Source: Flavobacterium nackdongense
GTDB taxonomy: Bacteria; Bacteroidota; Bacteroidia; Flavobacteriales; Flavobacteriaceae
NCBI RefSeq assembly: GCF_004355225.1
Contig: NZ_CP037933.1
Location: forward strand, 620,001-684,000
Direction of reading: 5' to 3'
Length of the DNA stretch: 64,000 nucleotides
Shown in pieces: positions 9,100 to 18,646 of this stretch (its first letter is position 1; each line of letters starts with the position of its first letter). The notes below the pieces were generated by a model. It was not told where the DNA came from. It saw nothing but the letters and a program-made list of their open reading frames with translations, and did no database searches. The translations under genes and the position numbers were made by a program.

Positions 9100-10152
9100 T
9101 TAGAAATCTGAAAAAACATTCAAATTAAACTTCCAATCCAGTTCTTTTTGATACCACAATTGACCTGCTGCTACCTGCAACGGGCAATCAAAATTATTGG
9201 TGTATAAAGCCCCGGTTCCGAGTCCTTGTGGCATCGAATTCCGTTGCAAAAACGTCCATTGTGCGATGGCATTCAACCCGATATTCGACTCCAAAGCCGA
9301 GGTAATCCACCAGCCGATATGGTACTTTTCGGCTAGCAAAATCCACTCTTTAGTCCCACGAAAACCACCCACAAAACTAGGCTTCAAAATGATGTATTGC
9401 GGCTGTATTTTTTGCAATAAAGCTTCTTTTTCTTCTAGCGAAAAGACACCAATGAGCTCTTCGTCTAATGCAATGGGAATTGGAGTGATTTTGCACAGTT
9501 CTGCCATCCTGTCAGTATTGTTTTTTTGGATGGGTTGCTCAATACTATGTAACTTAAATTCAGCTAATTGATTTAATTTATCTAAAGCCAAAGTTGTATC
9601 AAAAGCACCGTTAGCATCGACCCGGATCTCGACTTGGTCCGGGCTGAAATGTTGCCGAATATAGCCCAATAATTGCAGTTCTTTATCGAAATCTATAGCA
9701 CCAATTTTGAGTTTCACACAACGGAAACCATCGGCTAATTTTTCTTCGATTTGTTGCTTCATAAACGCTTCCTCACCCATCCAAACCAAACCGTTGATAT
9801 CGATGCTTCTTTCTCCTTTTGTAAAGTCAGAAGGAAAGAGTAAAAAGGGCGTTTCACTCCTCAAAGATTGGAACGCCATTTCTACTCCAAACTGGATCGA
9901 AGGAAACTCCAATAAGGCTTCCCAAAGTTGGTTTTCACCCAACTGAATATGGTCACAGGTCCATTGCAATTGGGCTTCGTAATCGGGTCGGTCGTCAGCA
10001 CTTAATCCTCTTAAGATACCGCACTCGCCTATTCCTATTTTGCCGTCCTTTTCGAGAACGATAAACCAAGTTTCTTTCTCGGTCATCACACCGCGAGAGG
10101 TTCCTGAAGGTCGCTTGAAGCTGAGCATGTATTTATGGTAGGTTGCTTTCAA
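9100..10152 (-). CDS. menC: o-Succinylbenzoate synthase
   Basis: A 350-residue enolase-superfamily enzyme that dehydrates SHCHC to o-succinylbenzoate in menaquinone synthesis. Visible residues include the KLKIG lysine motif, metal ligands in DANGAF, IEQP and LDEELIG, and the second active-site Lys in IILKPSFVGG. The start appears to be TTG at 10152, because the residues KATYHKYMLSFKRPSGTSRG before the first ATG (10128) match the expected N-terminal strand of the family. Dipeptide epimerases share the fold, so the specific function rests on similarity to flavobacterial MenC. The S66 peptidase follows downstream. Confidence 0.88.
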   Translation of the reverse strand: MKATYHKYMLSFKRPSGTSRGVMTEKETWFIVLEKDGKIGIGECGILRGLSADDRPDYEAQLQWTCDHIQLGENQLWEALLEFPSIQFGVEMAFQSLRSETPFLLFPSDFTKGERSIDINGLVWMGEEAFMKQQIEEKLADGFRCVKLKIGAIDFDKELQLLGYIRQHFSPDQVEIRVDANGAFDTTLALDKLNQLAEFKLHSIEQPIQKNNTDRMAELCKITPIPIALDEELIGVFSLEEKEALLQKIQPQYIILKPSFVGGFRGTKEWILLAEKYHIGWWITSALESNIGLNAIAQWTFLQRNSMPQGLGTGALYTNNFDCPLQVAAGQLWYQKELDWKFNLNVFSDF

Positions 10153-10234
10153 CAGTGGAAGTTAGAAGTTTTCAGTTATCACTTTTAAGGAAGTATTCAT
10201 TTAGAAAGTGTTCTCCTTTCGGGGGTTAGGGAGC

Positions 10235-10567
10235 TTAAAACCCTAAATCTCTCTCAATCTCCTCCATTTCGATAATGTCGTGCGCTTCTTGTAAGGAACG
10301 AACCACGGCAAGTCGGTCTGACACGGCATTAAAATCTGGTTCAGCGGTGACGATAATAAATGATTTTTTTTCTTTTTTATGTGTTTTCGAAATGGGCAAG
10401 AAACTTTCAATCTCCTTTATAGATAAGGCTTTATACTTGCTTACATCGACAATGATATTGCTTTTTTGAAACGATTTGTACTCGTTAGTCAATTTCAAAC
10501 GAAATGAATCCAAATCACCTTGAGTATCTTTTAGGATAACAGTATGCCCTTTTTGTTCTACCTTCAT
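10235..10567 (-). CDS. STAS-like small protein of the pyr cluster
   Basis: A 110-residue soluble protein starting MKVEQKGHTVI at 10567; an upstream extension to 10633 has no family character. Its alternation of strands and helices (NIIVDVSK, SFIIVTAEPDFNAVSD) resembles a STAS or anti-sigma-antagonist-type fold. In flavobacteria this gene often sits between pyrB and ribonuclease Z and is sometimes labelled after the latter, but no RNase Z motif is present and rnz is absent here. It lies 72 bp downstream of pyrB and ends in a conserved-looking acidic tail. Function is unknown. Confidence 0.72.
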   Translation of the reverse strand: MKVEQKGHTVILKDTQGDLDSFRLKLTNEYKSFQKSNIIVDVSKYKALSIKEIESFLPISKTHKKEKKSFIIVTAEPDFNAVSDRLAVVRSLQEAHDIIEMEEIERDLGF

Positions 10568-10639
10568 GACGTTAAAATTTAAAGTATTGCTAATGTACAA
10601 AGAAAACTTGTGCTTTGAAAATGGATAGCGCAATAATAA

Positions 10640-11566
10640 TTATTGAATTTTGGATGCCAACAAATAAATTACCGCCATTCGAATGGCCACTCCATTTTCG
10701 ACTTGGTTCAAAATTACCGATTGCTTGGAATCGGCAACATCTGAGGTGATTTCGACCCCTCTATTTATTGGGCCGGGGTGCATAATTACGATTTCTTTAT
10801 TCAGGGAATCGAGCAAGGTTTTATCTAATCCGTATTGTTGGGCATATTCCCGAGTTGATGGAAAAAAATTGACATCCATTCTTTCGTTTTGCACGCGAAG
10901 CATATTGGCTACATCGCACCATTCTAGCGCTTTACGCAAATTAGGTTCAACCGTAACACCAAGTGATTCAATGTATCTCGGAATTAAAGTTTTGGGGCCG
11001 CAAACTTTGACTTCGGCACCTTGCATTTGCAAAGCATAGATGTTTGAAAGGGCTACTCTGGAATGCAAAATATCACCAACGATAACCACTTTTTTGCCAG
11101 CCACCTCGCCTAATTTTTCGCGAATGGAATAACTATCCAACAAAGCTTGTGTGGGGTGCTCGTGCGCTCCGTCTCCCGCATTGACGATACTGGCTTTTAC
11201 ATTTTGAGATAAAAAATGAGCCGCTCCGGGATTGGAATGTCGCATTACGACCATATCGACTTTCATCGAAAGGATATTGTTTACGGTATCTATGAGAGTT
11301 TCTCCTTTTTTAACCGAAGATTGCGCTGCCGAAAAGCTGATTACATCCGCCGATAAACGCTTCTGAGCCAATTCGAAGGACAATTTGGTTCTGGTGCTAT
11401 TTTCGAAAAAGATGTTGGCAATGGTAATGTCACGAAGCGAAGGTACTTTCTTGATGGGACGATTGATAACTTCTTTAAAATGATCGGCAGTTTCAAAAAT
11501 GAGGTCAATATCTTGCTTGTTGATATATTTTATTCCTAATAAATGATTTACACTTAACTCGCTCAT
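10640..11566 (-). CDS. pyrB: Aspartate carbamoyltransferase catalytic chain
   Basis: A 308-residue enzyme that condenses carbamoyl phosphate and aspartate, the first committed step of pyrimidine synthesis. The carbamoyl-phosphate motif ENSTRTKLSFE, the loop SSVKKGETL and the GAHEHPTQALLD segment are all intact. MHPGPINRGVEI near the C-terminus is the aspartate-binding signature. Length fits the catalytic chain, and no PyrI regulatory subunit is adjacent. It begins 6 bp after pyrR, so the two are almost surely one transcript. Confidence 0.97.
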   Translation of the reverse strand: MSELSVNHLLGIKYINKQDIDLIFETADHFKEVINRPIKKVPSLRDITIANIFFENSTRTKLSFELAQKRLSADVISFSAAQSSVKKGETLIDTVNNILSMKVDMVVMRHSNPGAAHFLSQNVKASIVNAGDGAHEHPTQALLDSYSIREKLGEVAGKKVVIVGDILHSRVALSNIYALQMQGAEVKVCGPKTLIPRYIESLGVTVEPNLRKALEWCDVANMLRVQNERMDVNFFPSTREYAQQYGLDKTLLDSLNKEIVIMHPGPINRGVEITSDVADSKQSVILNQVENGVAIRMAVIYLLASKIQ

Positions 11567-11572
11567 TTTCTA

Positions 11573-12112
11573 TTATTTATTAATTAAATAAACGGCATCT
11601 TCACCGTCCTGTTCTTTCCAACACACCTGCACTTTTTCGTCATTGAACGCATCGACCTGACGACCACGAAAATCGGGTTGAATAGGCAAATGACGACTAA
11701 AACGACGATCGATAAGCACCAATAATTCGATTTCTGAGGGTCTGCCAAAGGATTGAATGGCAGTCAAAGCCGACCGAATGCTTCGACCGGTATATAAAAC
11801 GTCGTCAATAAAAACGACTTTTTTGTTTTCGACGATAAAATCAATTTGAGTTTTGTTGGCTTCTAAGGGTTTGTTGGTCCTGCGAAAATCATCTCTAAAG
11901 AAAGTGATATCTAAATACCCCAAAGCAATTTTTGGTATTGCATAATCGTTGACCAACATATCTTTTAGCCGCTCTGCCAAAAAAGTGCCACGAGGCTGAA
12001 TACCAATCAAAATAGTATCGGAAAAATCAAGATGTTTCTCGATTAACTGACAGGCCAAACGGTGCAGAATGATATTGACTTCTTTGGAAGTGAGCAATAC
12101 TTTTTGACTCAT
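11573..12112 (-). CDS. pyrR: Bifunctional pyr regulatory protein / uracil phosphoribosyltransferase
   Basis: A 179-residue type I phosphoribosyltransferase. The PRPP-binding loop VVFIDDVLYTGRSIRSAL and the upstream IGIQPRGTFLAERL match PyrR. In Firmicutes PyrR binds pyr leader RNA; in Bacteroidota RNA binding is less certain and the enzyme may mainly salvage uracil. Position as first gene before pyrB fits a pyrimidine operon. A TATCTTTA box on the minus strand at 12134-12141 is close to the Bacteroidota -7 consensus. No attenuator hairpin was recognised between pyrR and pyrB. Confidence 0.95.
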   Translation of the reverse strand: MSQKVLLTSKEVNIILHRLACQLIEKHLDFSDTILIGIQPRGTFLAERLKDMLVNDYAIPKIALGYLDITFFRDDFRRTNKPLEANKTQIDFIVENKKVVFIDDVLYTGRSIRSALTAIQSFGRPSEIELLVLIDRRFSRHLPIQPDFRGRQVDAFNDEKVQVCWKEQDGEDAVYLINK

Positions 12113-12233
12113 AACGAAGTGTTGTTTGGGATGTAAAGATAAACTTTTTTTGCAACACTCAAATTTGAATTCTCGAAAAAAAATCCGAATTTTAATAAAT
12201 AAATTTCACCCGAAATCAAAAAATTGCCTTTCA

Positions 12234-12263
12234 TAAAAAATCCCGCTAGCTAGCAGCGGGATT
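12234..12263 (-). terminator. Rho-independent terminator of the ABC-F gene
   Basis: The 9-bp stem AATCCCGCT / AGCGGGATT (12239-12263) with a short loop is followed on the minus strand by a T run. It lies 37 bp past the stop codon of the ABC-F gene and before pyrR. Confidence 0.85.
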
Positions 12264-12299
12264 AAGTCTATATTCTTTTATCTATTTTCTATTCTCTAA

Positions 12300-14006
<1,707 letters not shown>

Positions 14007-14025
14007 CTATTACTAATTTTATCAA

Positions 14026-14760
14026 ATGACATTCCCTTTTCAGTTTCAAATCTCTGGTCAAGCATCCTATTGGCATTTTATCTTTGAAACACTTGCTTTT
14101 TTTGTCGGCATTCGATTGTACTATTTCCAAAAAAGAAAAATACAAGATCCTATATCAGAAATTAACCGATTATACATTCTAATCGGCGCAATGATTGGTG
14201 CATTATTAGGTTCCCGAATTATAGCAATGCTAGAAAATCCATCTGAAATTACCAATCAAACCCTATTGGTTTTCTACCAAAATAAAACCGTTGCCGGTGG
14301 GTTTCTTGGCGGATTGTTTGGCGTGGAAATCATTAAAAAAATGATTGGAGTAAAAATCGCATCGGGTGACATTTATGTAATTCCGATTGTCGTCGCGCTA
14401 TTTATAGGCAGAATGGGTTGCTTTTTAATGGGAATTGCTGAACCCACTTATGGCATCGAAACTACTTTTTTTACAGGAATGAATTTGGGAGACGGTTTAA
14501 AAAGACATCCTGTAGCCTTATACGAAATGGCATTTATGGTTATACTTTTGATCCTTTTTCAACTGCTTAAGGGCAAATCATTAATCAATGGTGACCGATT
14601 CAAATTGTTTATGGTTTTGTACTTTTTATTTCGATTTTCAGTAGAATTTATAAAGCCTTATCATTCTTTATACTTACATTTGAGCAGCATTCAATGGAGT
14701 TGCTTATTAATATTTGGATATTATTGGAAGTTTATATTGCGCTTAAAAAACCTAAAATAA
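14026..14760 (+). CDS. Lgt-like (prolipoprotein diacylglyceryl transferase-related) membrane protein
   Basis: A 244-residue polytopic protein with about seven hydrophobic helices. It shares with Lgt the pattern GRMGCFLMGIAEPTYG (the GRxxNFxNxExxG region), RHPVALYEM (Lgt RHPxQLYE) and FRFSVEFIKP. However, the Lgt motif with catalytic His-Gly-Gly is here VAGGFLGG, without histidine, and the signature Asn residues are replaced. It may therefore not transfer diacylglycerol to lipoproteins in the usual way. The next gene, a Tes-like radical-SAM enzyme, starts 5 bp downstream, which suggests a joint task on membrane lipid. Alternative: a plain Lgt paralogue that has lost activity. Confidence 0.75.
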   Translation: MTFPFQFQISGQASYWHFIFETLAFFVGIRLYYFQKRKIQDPISEINRLYILIGAMIGALLGSRIIAMLENPSEITNQTLLVFYQNKTVAGGFLGGLFGVEIIKKMIGVKIASGDIYVIPIVVALFIGRMGCFLMGIAEPTYGIETTFFTGMNLGDGLKRHPVALYEMAFMVILLILFQLLKGKSLINGDRFKLFMVLYFLFRFSVEFIKPYHSLYLHLSSIQWSCLLIFGYYWKFILRLKNLK

Positions 14761-14765
14761 AATTA

Positions 14766-16157
14766 ATGAAAACCCGAGATTACATCTATTACGATTACAC
14801 CAAGAGCCTTTGCCCAAACTGCTTGGCACTTATTGATGCCAAAATAGTCTTTCAAGACGGTAAAGTTTATATGTTAAAACACTGCAAAGAACACGGCGAA
14901 ATGAAAGCGATGATTGCAGATGATATCAATTATTATAAGCAAATTAGAAACTATAATAAGCAATCGGAAATGCCTTTGAAATTCAATACTAAAGTACATT
15001 ATGGTTGTCCTTATGATTGTGGTTTGTGCACCGATCACGAACAGCATTCTTGCTTGACAGTAATAGAAGTTACCGATAGATGTAACCTTACATGCCCAAC
15101 TTGTTATGCCAATTCGTCTCCCAATTATGGCAGACACCGAACTTTGCATGAAATCGATAAAATGTTTGATGTTGTTGTAGCCAATGAAGGAGAGCCCGAT
15201 GTGGTTCAGATTTCAGGAGGAGAACCAACCGTACATCCAGATTTTTTCAAGATTTTGGATATTGCCAAAAGCAAACCTATCAAACATTTGATGTTAAATA
15301 CTAATGGCATTCGAATCGCCAAAGACATCCATTTTGTGGAAAAACTGGCCTCTTATATGCCTGATTTCGAGATTTATTTGCAATTTGACAGTTTCAAACC
15401 TGAAGTGTTACAAAAATTGCGAGGAGAAGATTTAACTTATGTTCGTAAAAAAGCCATCGAACATTTGAATCAATTTAATATTTCGACAACGCTAGTAATA
15501 ACAATTCAAAAAGGGGAAAACGATGACGAAATTGGACAACTAATTGACTATGCTTTACAGCAAAAATGTGTACGAGGCATAACTTTTCAACCCACACAAG
15601 TGGCGGGAAGAAATGACAATTATGACGATACTTCGGGAAGAATAACGCTGACAGAAGTTCGAAGGAAAATCTACGAGCAATATCCACTTTTCAAACCCGA
15701 AGATTTAATTCCCGTTCCCTGTAATCCTGATGCTTTATGTATGGCGTATGCATTGAAAGTGGATGGCGATGTTTTTCCGATGACACATTTGATAAATCCG
15801 GAAGATTTACTGAATAATTCAAAAAATACCATTGTTTTTGAACACGATGAAAAACTTAAGACGCATATGTTAAATCTCTTTAGCACTGGTATTTCGGTAG
15901 ATTGTGCCGAAGGTGAATTCAACGAATTAATGTGTTGTTTGCCAAGGGTCCAATCGGATTCACTGCATTATGACAATTTATTTCGAATTCTGATTATGAA
16001 TTTTATGGATGCTCACGATTTTGATGTTCGTGCAGTCAAAAAATCCTGTGTGCATATTGTTAGTGATAAAATGAAAATAATACCTTTTGAGACAATGAAT
16101 CTGTTTTACAGAGACCATAAAATTGACGATATTCGAGAAAAAATGAATCTTGTTTAA
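14766..16157 (+). CDS. Radical SAM protein resembling archaeal tetraether lipid synthase (Tes/MJ0619 family)
   Basis: A 463-residue enzyme; ATG 14766 is preferred over an upstream TTG (14694) that overlaps the Lgt-like gene. The N-terminus holds Cys16-x2-Cys19, Cys40 and His43, then Cys81, Cys85, Cys88, His91, His94 and Cys96, and the radical-SAM cluster site Cys106-x3-Cys110-x2-Cys113 (RCNLTCPTCY). QISGGEPTVHPDF is the usual glycine-rich SAM motif. Further cysteines occur at CNPDALC and in CAEGEFNELMCC. This layout matches my knowledge of MJ0619-type proteins, which in archaea couple lipid tails by C-C bond formation. Bacterial relatives are mostly uncharacterised; substrate here is unknown. 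Confidence 0.82.
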   Translation: MKTRDYIYYDYTKSLCPNCLALIDAKIVFQDGKVYMLKHCKEHGEMKAMIADDINYYKQIRNYNKQSEMPLKFNTKVHYGCPYDCGLCTDHEQHSCLTVIEVTDRCNLTCPTCYANSSPNYGRHRTLHEIDKMFDVVVANEGEPDVVQISGGEPTVHPDFFKILDIAKSKPIKHLMLNTNGIRIAKDIHFVEKLASYMPDFEIYLQFDSFKPEVLQKLRGEDLTYVRKKAIEHLNQFNISTTLVITIQKGENDDEIGQLIDYALQQKCVRGITFQPTQVAGRNDNYDDTSGRITLTEVRRKIYEQYPLFKPEDLIPVPCNPDALCMAYALKVDGDVFPMTHLINPEDLLNNSKNTIVFEHDEKLKTHMLNLFSTGISVDCAEGEFNELMCCLPRVQSDSLHYDNLFRILIMNFMDAHDFDVRAVKKSCVHIVSDKMKIIPFETMNLFYRDHKIDDIREKMNLV

Positions 16158-16177
16158 CAAACTTAAAAATAATAGAT

Positions 16178-16360
16178 ATGGGTATTATATGGACAATAAG
16201 TGCATTAGTGACTTTACTAAGTGCATTCACTTTTATGATTGGTTTTTTTATGCAATTTTCTGAAAAGAATAAAAAATTTGGATTGCAATTGATCCTCTAT
16301 TCTTTGATTGCATTCGTAATTGGTTTTGGAACTTGTTTTGCAACTTTCTCATTAAATTAA
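16178..16360 (+). CDS. Small two-helix membrane protein of the Tes-like operon
   Basis: A 60-residue protein with two hydrophobic helices (about residues 3-26 and 37-57) joined by a short charged loop with EKNKKFG. It begins 20 bp after the radical-SAM gene in the same direction and looks like the third gene of that operon. No family is recognised. It may be an accessory subunit or only a small inner-membrane protein. The 187-bp spacer after it is AT-rich, with no terminator found. Confidence 0.65.
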   Translation: MGIIWTISALVTLLSAFTFMIGFFMQFSEKNKKFGLQLILYSLIAFVIGFGTCFATFSLN

Positions 16361-16547
16361 TTATAGAATTTGACAAAAAGAAATATAGTCCAATTTAAGA
16401 AAATTACGGTTTGTTGACCAAAAGAAGTAGTTGGTTTAATTTTCACAACAATTGTTCTTTTAAATTTTTTTTTCTTTCTTATTAACCCTACTTTTACGAT
16501 TATAAAATTTTTTAATAACTATATCATTTTTTAAAACCAAATTTACC

Positions 16548-17984
16548 ATGACTTCAGACAGTTCAAAAACCAATTGGGGGCAATTTATACCCCTAGTAAC
16601 CGTTTTCTTCTTTTGGGGATTTGTTGCCGCAAGTAACGACATCTTAATTCCAGTTTTCAAAAAAGCCTTTGATTTAACTCAAGGACAAAGCCAGTTTGTC
16701 TCCATTGCTTTTTACATCTCATACACAGTCGGCTCCTTATTATATATGGGTGTTTCCTTATTGATTGGGAAAGATTTAGTCAATAAAATAGGCTACAAGA
16801 ACGGTCTTGCCTTAGGATTGGTCATTTCGGCTTTAGGTACTTTATTATTTTATCCTGCAGCCAATACGGGTTCATACCCATTAATGCTTGCGGGTTTATT
16901 CACCGTTGGTTTAGGATTTTCATTACAACAAACCGTTGCTAATCCGCTAGCTATTGCTTTAGGCCCAATAAAAACAGGTTCACAACGATTAACTTTAGCC
17001 GGTGGAATTAATAATTTTGGAACCACTATAGGCCCACTAATTGTGAGTTTTGCCATATTTGGCGCCGCCGCTTCAGGCAATACAGATATGAGTATCGAAA
17101 GTGTAAAAATCCCCTATTTGATTTTAGGATTGGCTTTTTTATTAGTGGCTGTTTTGTTGAAATTTTCCTCTTTACCGGAGCATCCGGAAACGATCGAAGA
17201 AACAGTGGAAGAAGGCAGTTCGTCTAAAAATTCTGCGCTGCAATATCCGCAATTGGTTATGGGAATGATCGCTATTTTCCTTTATGTGGGCGTTGAAGTG
17301 TCAACTGCTAGTAATCTGCCTGCTTATATGGAGACCAAATTAGGTTTTGCTATTGGCGACATTGCACCTTATATTTCCTTGTATTGGGCGAGTTTGATGA
17401 TTGGTCGTTGGACGGGAGCTGTAGAGGCATTTACGGACAATATGAGCACTCAAAAAATACTACGTTTCATTGCTCCTTATTTAGCCTTTGGTGTTTTTCT
17501 ATTGGTCAATGCTATTGCCAAACATGACTTAACTCCCTTCTATGTTTATGGATTAATCATTTTAGTACTTATTGCCGCTGATATGGCAAGTAAAGGAAAT
17601 CCTGCTCGAATGTTACTTATTTTTTCTTCCCTTGGAATTGTTGCCTTATTTACAGGAATGGCTACTAGTGGAATGATTAGCGTTTATGCCTTTACTAGTG
17701 TAGGTTTGTTTTGTAGCACGCTTTGGCCTTGTATTTTCACTTTGGCGGTGAGCGGTTTAGGAAAACACACCAGTCAAGGAAGTAGTTTCTTGATTATGAT
17801 GATTATGGGTGGTGGAATTGTAAGTTGGTTACAAGGTTTTGTTTCTGATAGCGTTGGCATTCAAAGTAGTTATATTGTCGGTGTTATTTGCTTTGCCTAT
17901 TTAGCATTCTATGCTTGGAAAGTGAGTGGAATCTTGAGAACTCAAGGTATTGATTTTGACCAAAAAATTAGTGGAGGACATTAA
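16548..17984 (+). CDS. MFS sugar transporter, FucP/GluP-like (FHS family)
   Basis: A 478-residue protein with about twelve hydrophobic helices. The N-terminal FFFWGFVAASNDILIPVFK and the GLGFSLQQTVANPLAIALGP segment are typical of the fucose-glucose/galactose H+ symporter family. A long hydrophilic loop with an acidic run (near residue 220) separates the two halves. It should take up a hexose across the inner membrane with protons; the sugar cannot be told. It stands alone; a possible -7 box TACTTTTA lies at 16489-16496 without a matching -33. Confidence 0.9.
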   Translation: MTSDSSKTNWGQFIPLVTVFFFWGFVAASNDILIPVFKKAFDLTQGQSQFVSIAFYISYTVGSLLYMGVSLLIGKDLVNKIGYKNGLALGLVISALGTLLFYPAANTGSYPLMLAGLFTVGLGFSLQQTVANPLAIALGPIKTGSQRLTLAGGINNFGTTIGPLIVSFAIFGAAASGNTDMSIESVKIPYLILGLAFLLVAVLLKFSSLPEHPETIEETVEEGSSSKNSALQYPQLVMGMIAIFLYVGVEVSTASNLPAYMETKLGFAIGDIAPYISLYWASLMIGRWTGAVEAFTDNMSTQKILRFIAPYLAFGVFLLVNAIAKHDLTPFYVYGLIILVLIAADMASKGNPARMLLIFSSLGIVALFTGMATSGMISVYAFTSVGLFCSTLWPCIFTLAVSGLGKHTSQGSSFLIMMIMGGGIVSWLQGFVSDSVGIQSSYIVGVICFAYLAFYAWKVSGILRTQGIDFDQKISGGH

Positions 17985-18023
17985 TAAATTTGGTTCTATT
18001 GGGTTTTGTGTGAGAATTAATTT

Positions 18024-18180
18024 AAACCACATAGAAAAGTAGTCGAAATTGTTAAAAAAGATTGTCATAGAAAATTATTTTTGCACATAGGACTATGAAT
18101 ACTATGCAAAAGCGAAGCTTTCTAAAAACAAAAACTATATTCTGATAGCTACCGGAAGCATAATAAAAACTATGTGGTAA
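18024..18180 (+). repeat. Intergenic inverted-repeat element
   Basis: ACCACATAG at 18026-18034 and its complement CTATGTGGT at 18170-18178 bound an AT-rich non-coding stretch with smaller internal repeats around CATAGGACTATG. The ACATAG/CTATGT words recall the element at 3578-3783, so the two may be diverged members of one family. Terminal repeats of only 9 bp make this a tentative call. Confidence 0.45.
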
Positions 18181-18231
18181 AAAAAACTTCACAACATTTC
18201 CAGTAAGACCATAACTTTGACTATAAAGCAT

Positions 18232-18263
18232 AAAAAAAGGACTCGAAAACGAGTCCTTTTTTT
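18232..18263 (-). terminator. Bidirectional rho-independent terminator
   Basis: A-tract, stem GGACTCG / CGAGTCC with an AAAA loop, then a T-tract. It is placed 15 bp beyond the stop of the small minus-strand membrane gene and, being flanked by A and T runs, could also stop plus-strand transcripts from the sugar porter. Confidence 0.9.
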
Positions 18264-18277
18264 ATTTGAGAAACAAC

Positions 18278-18448
18278 CTAGATTGATTCTTCTGCTTCTT
18301 TTTTTGCTTTTTTCTCCTTGTAAGCTTCCCAAGTTGCTCCACCTACCCAGTAGGAAACGAAACCAACTAAGAAAAACATCAACCAGAATCCGATGGTAAG
18401 AACGGTCAAGAAAAGTAAAAAGCCTAAATACTGTGTAAAATCAAACAT
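18278..18448 (-). CDS. Small membrane protein, conserved hypothetical
   Basis: A 56-residue protein from ATG 18448 (an upstream in-frame start at 18478 would put the promoter inside the gene). One long hydrophobic region, roughly residues 8-40, can hold one or two helices and is followed by WEAYKEKKAKKEAEES, a charged cytoplasmic tail. A near-consensus promoter lies just upstream and a strong terminator just downstream, so it is a self-contained transcription unit. Function is not known. Confidence 0.7.
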   Translation of the reverse strand: MFDFTQYLGFLLFLTVLTIGFWLMFFLVGFVSYWVGGATWEAYKEKKAKKEAEESI

Positions 18449-18475
18449 TTTTTCCGGAATTTTTGAATGTAGGTA

Positions 18476-18506
18476 CAAATGTATGTTTAATATTTTTTCT
18501 TAGCAA
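18476..18506 (-). promoter_or_regulatory. Bacteroidota-type promoter of the small membrane protein gene
   Basis: On the minus strand this reads TTG (18506-18504), 20 bp, TACATTTG (18483-18476), against the consensus TTG-N19-TANNTTTG. The ATG at 18448 follows after 27 bp. It supports the shorter start. Confidence 0.7.
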
Positions 18507-18597
18507 TAAAATGTTGATAATATTTAATAATTCGGATTAAATTATAATAATCAAAACATTTGAATTTCATTTCATTAAGGGCATTCATTCCTTTTGT

Positions 18598-18605
18598 TAT
18601 ATTTG
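18598..18605 (+). promoter_or_regulatory. Probable -7 box (TATATTTG) of the AraC-type regulator
   Basis: TATATTTG matches TANNTTTG exactly; TTA at 18575-18577 may serve as a weak -33 box. The regulator ATG lies 42 bp downstream, a plausible leader length. Confidence 0.5.
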
Positions 18606-18646
18606 CTATGATTTAAGTATAAGCTTTGTGGTATTAATTTCTATTA

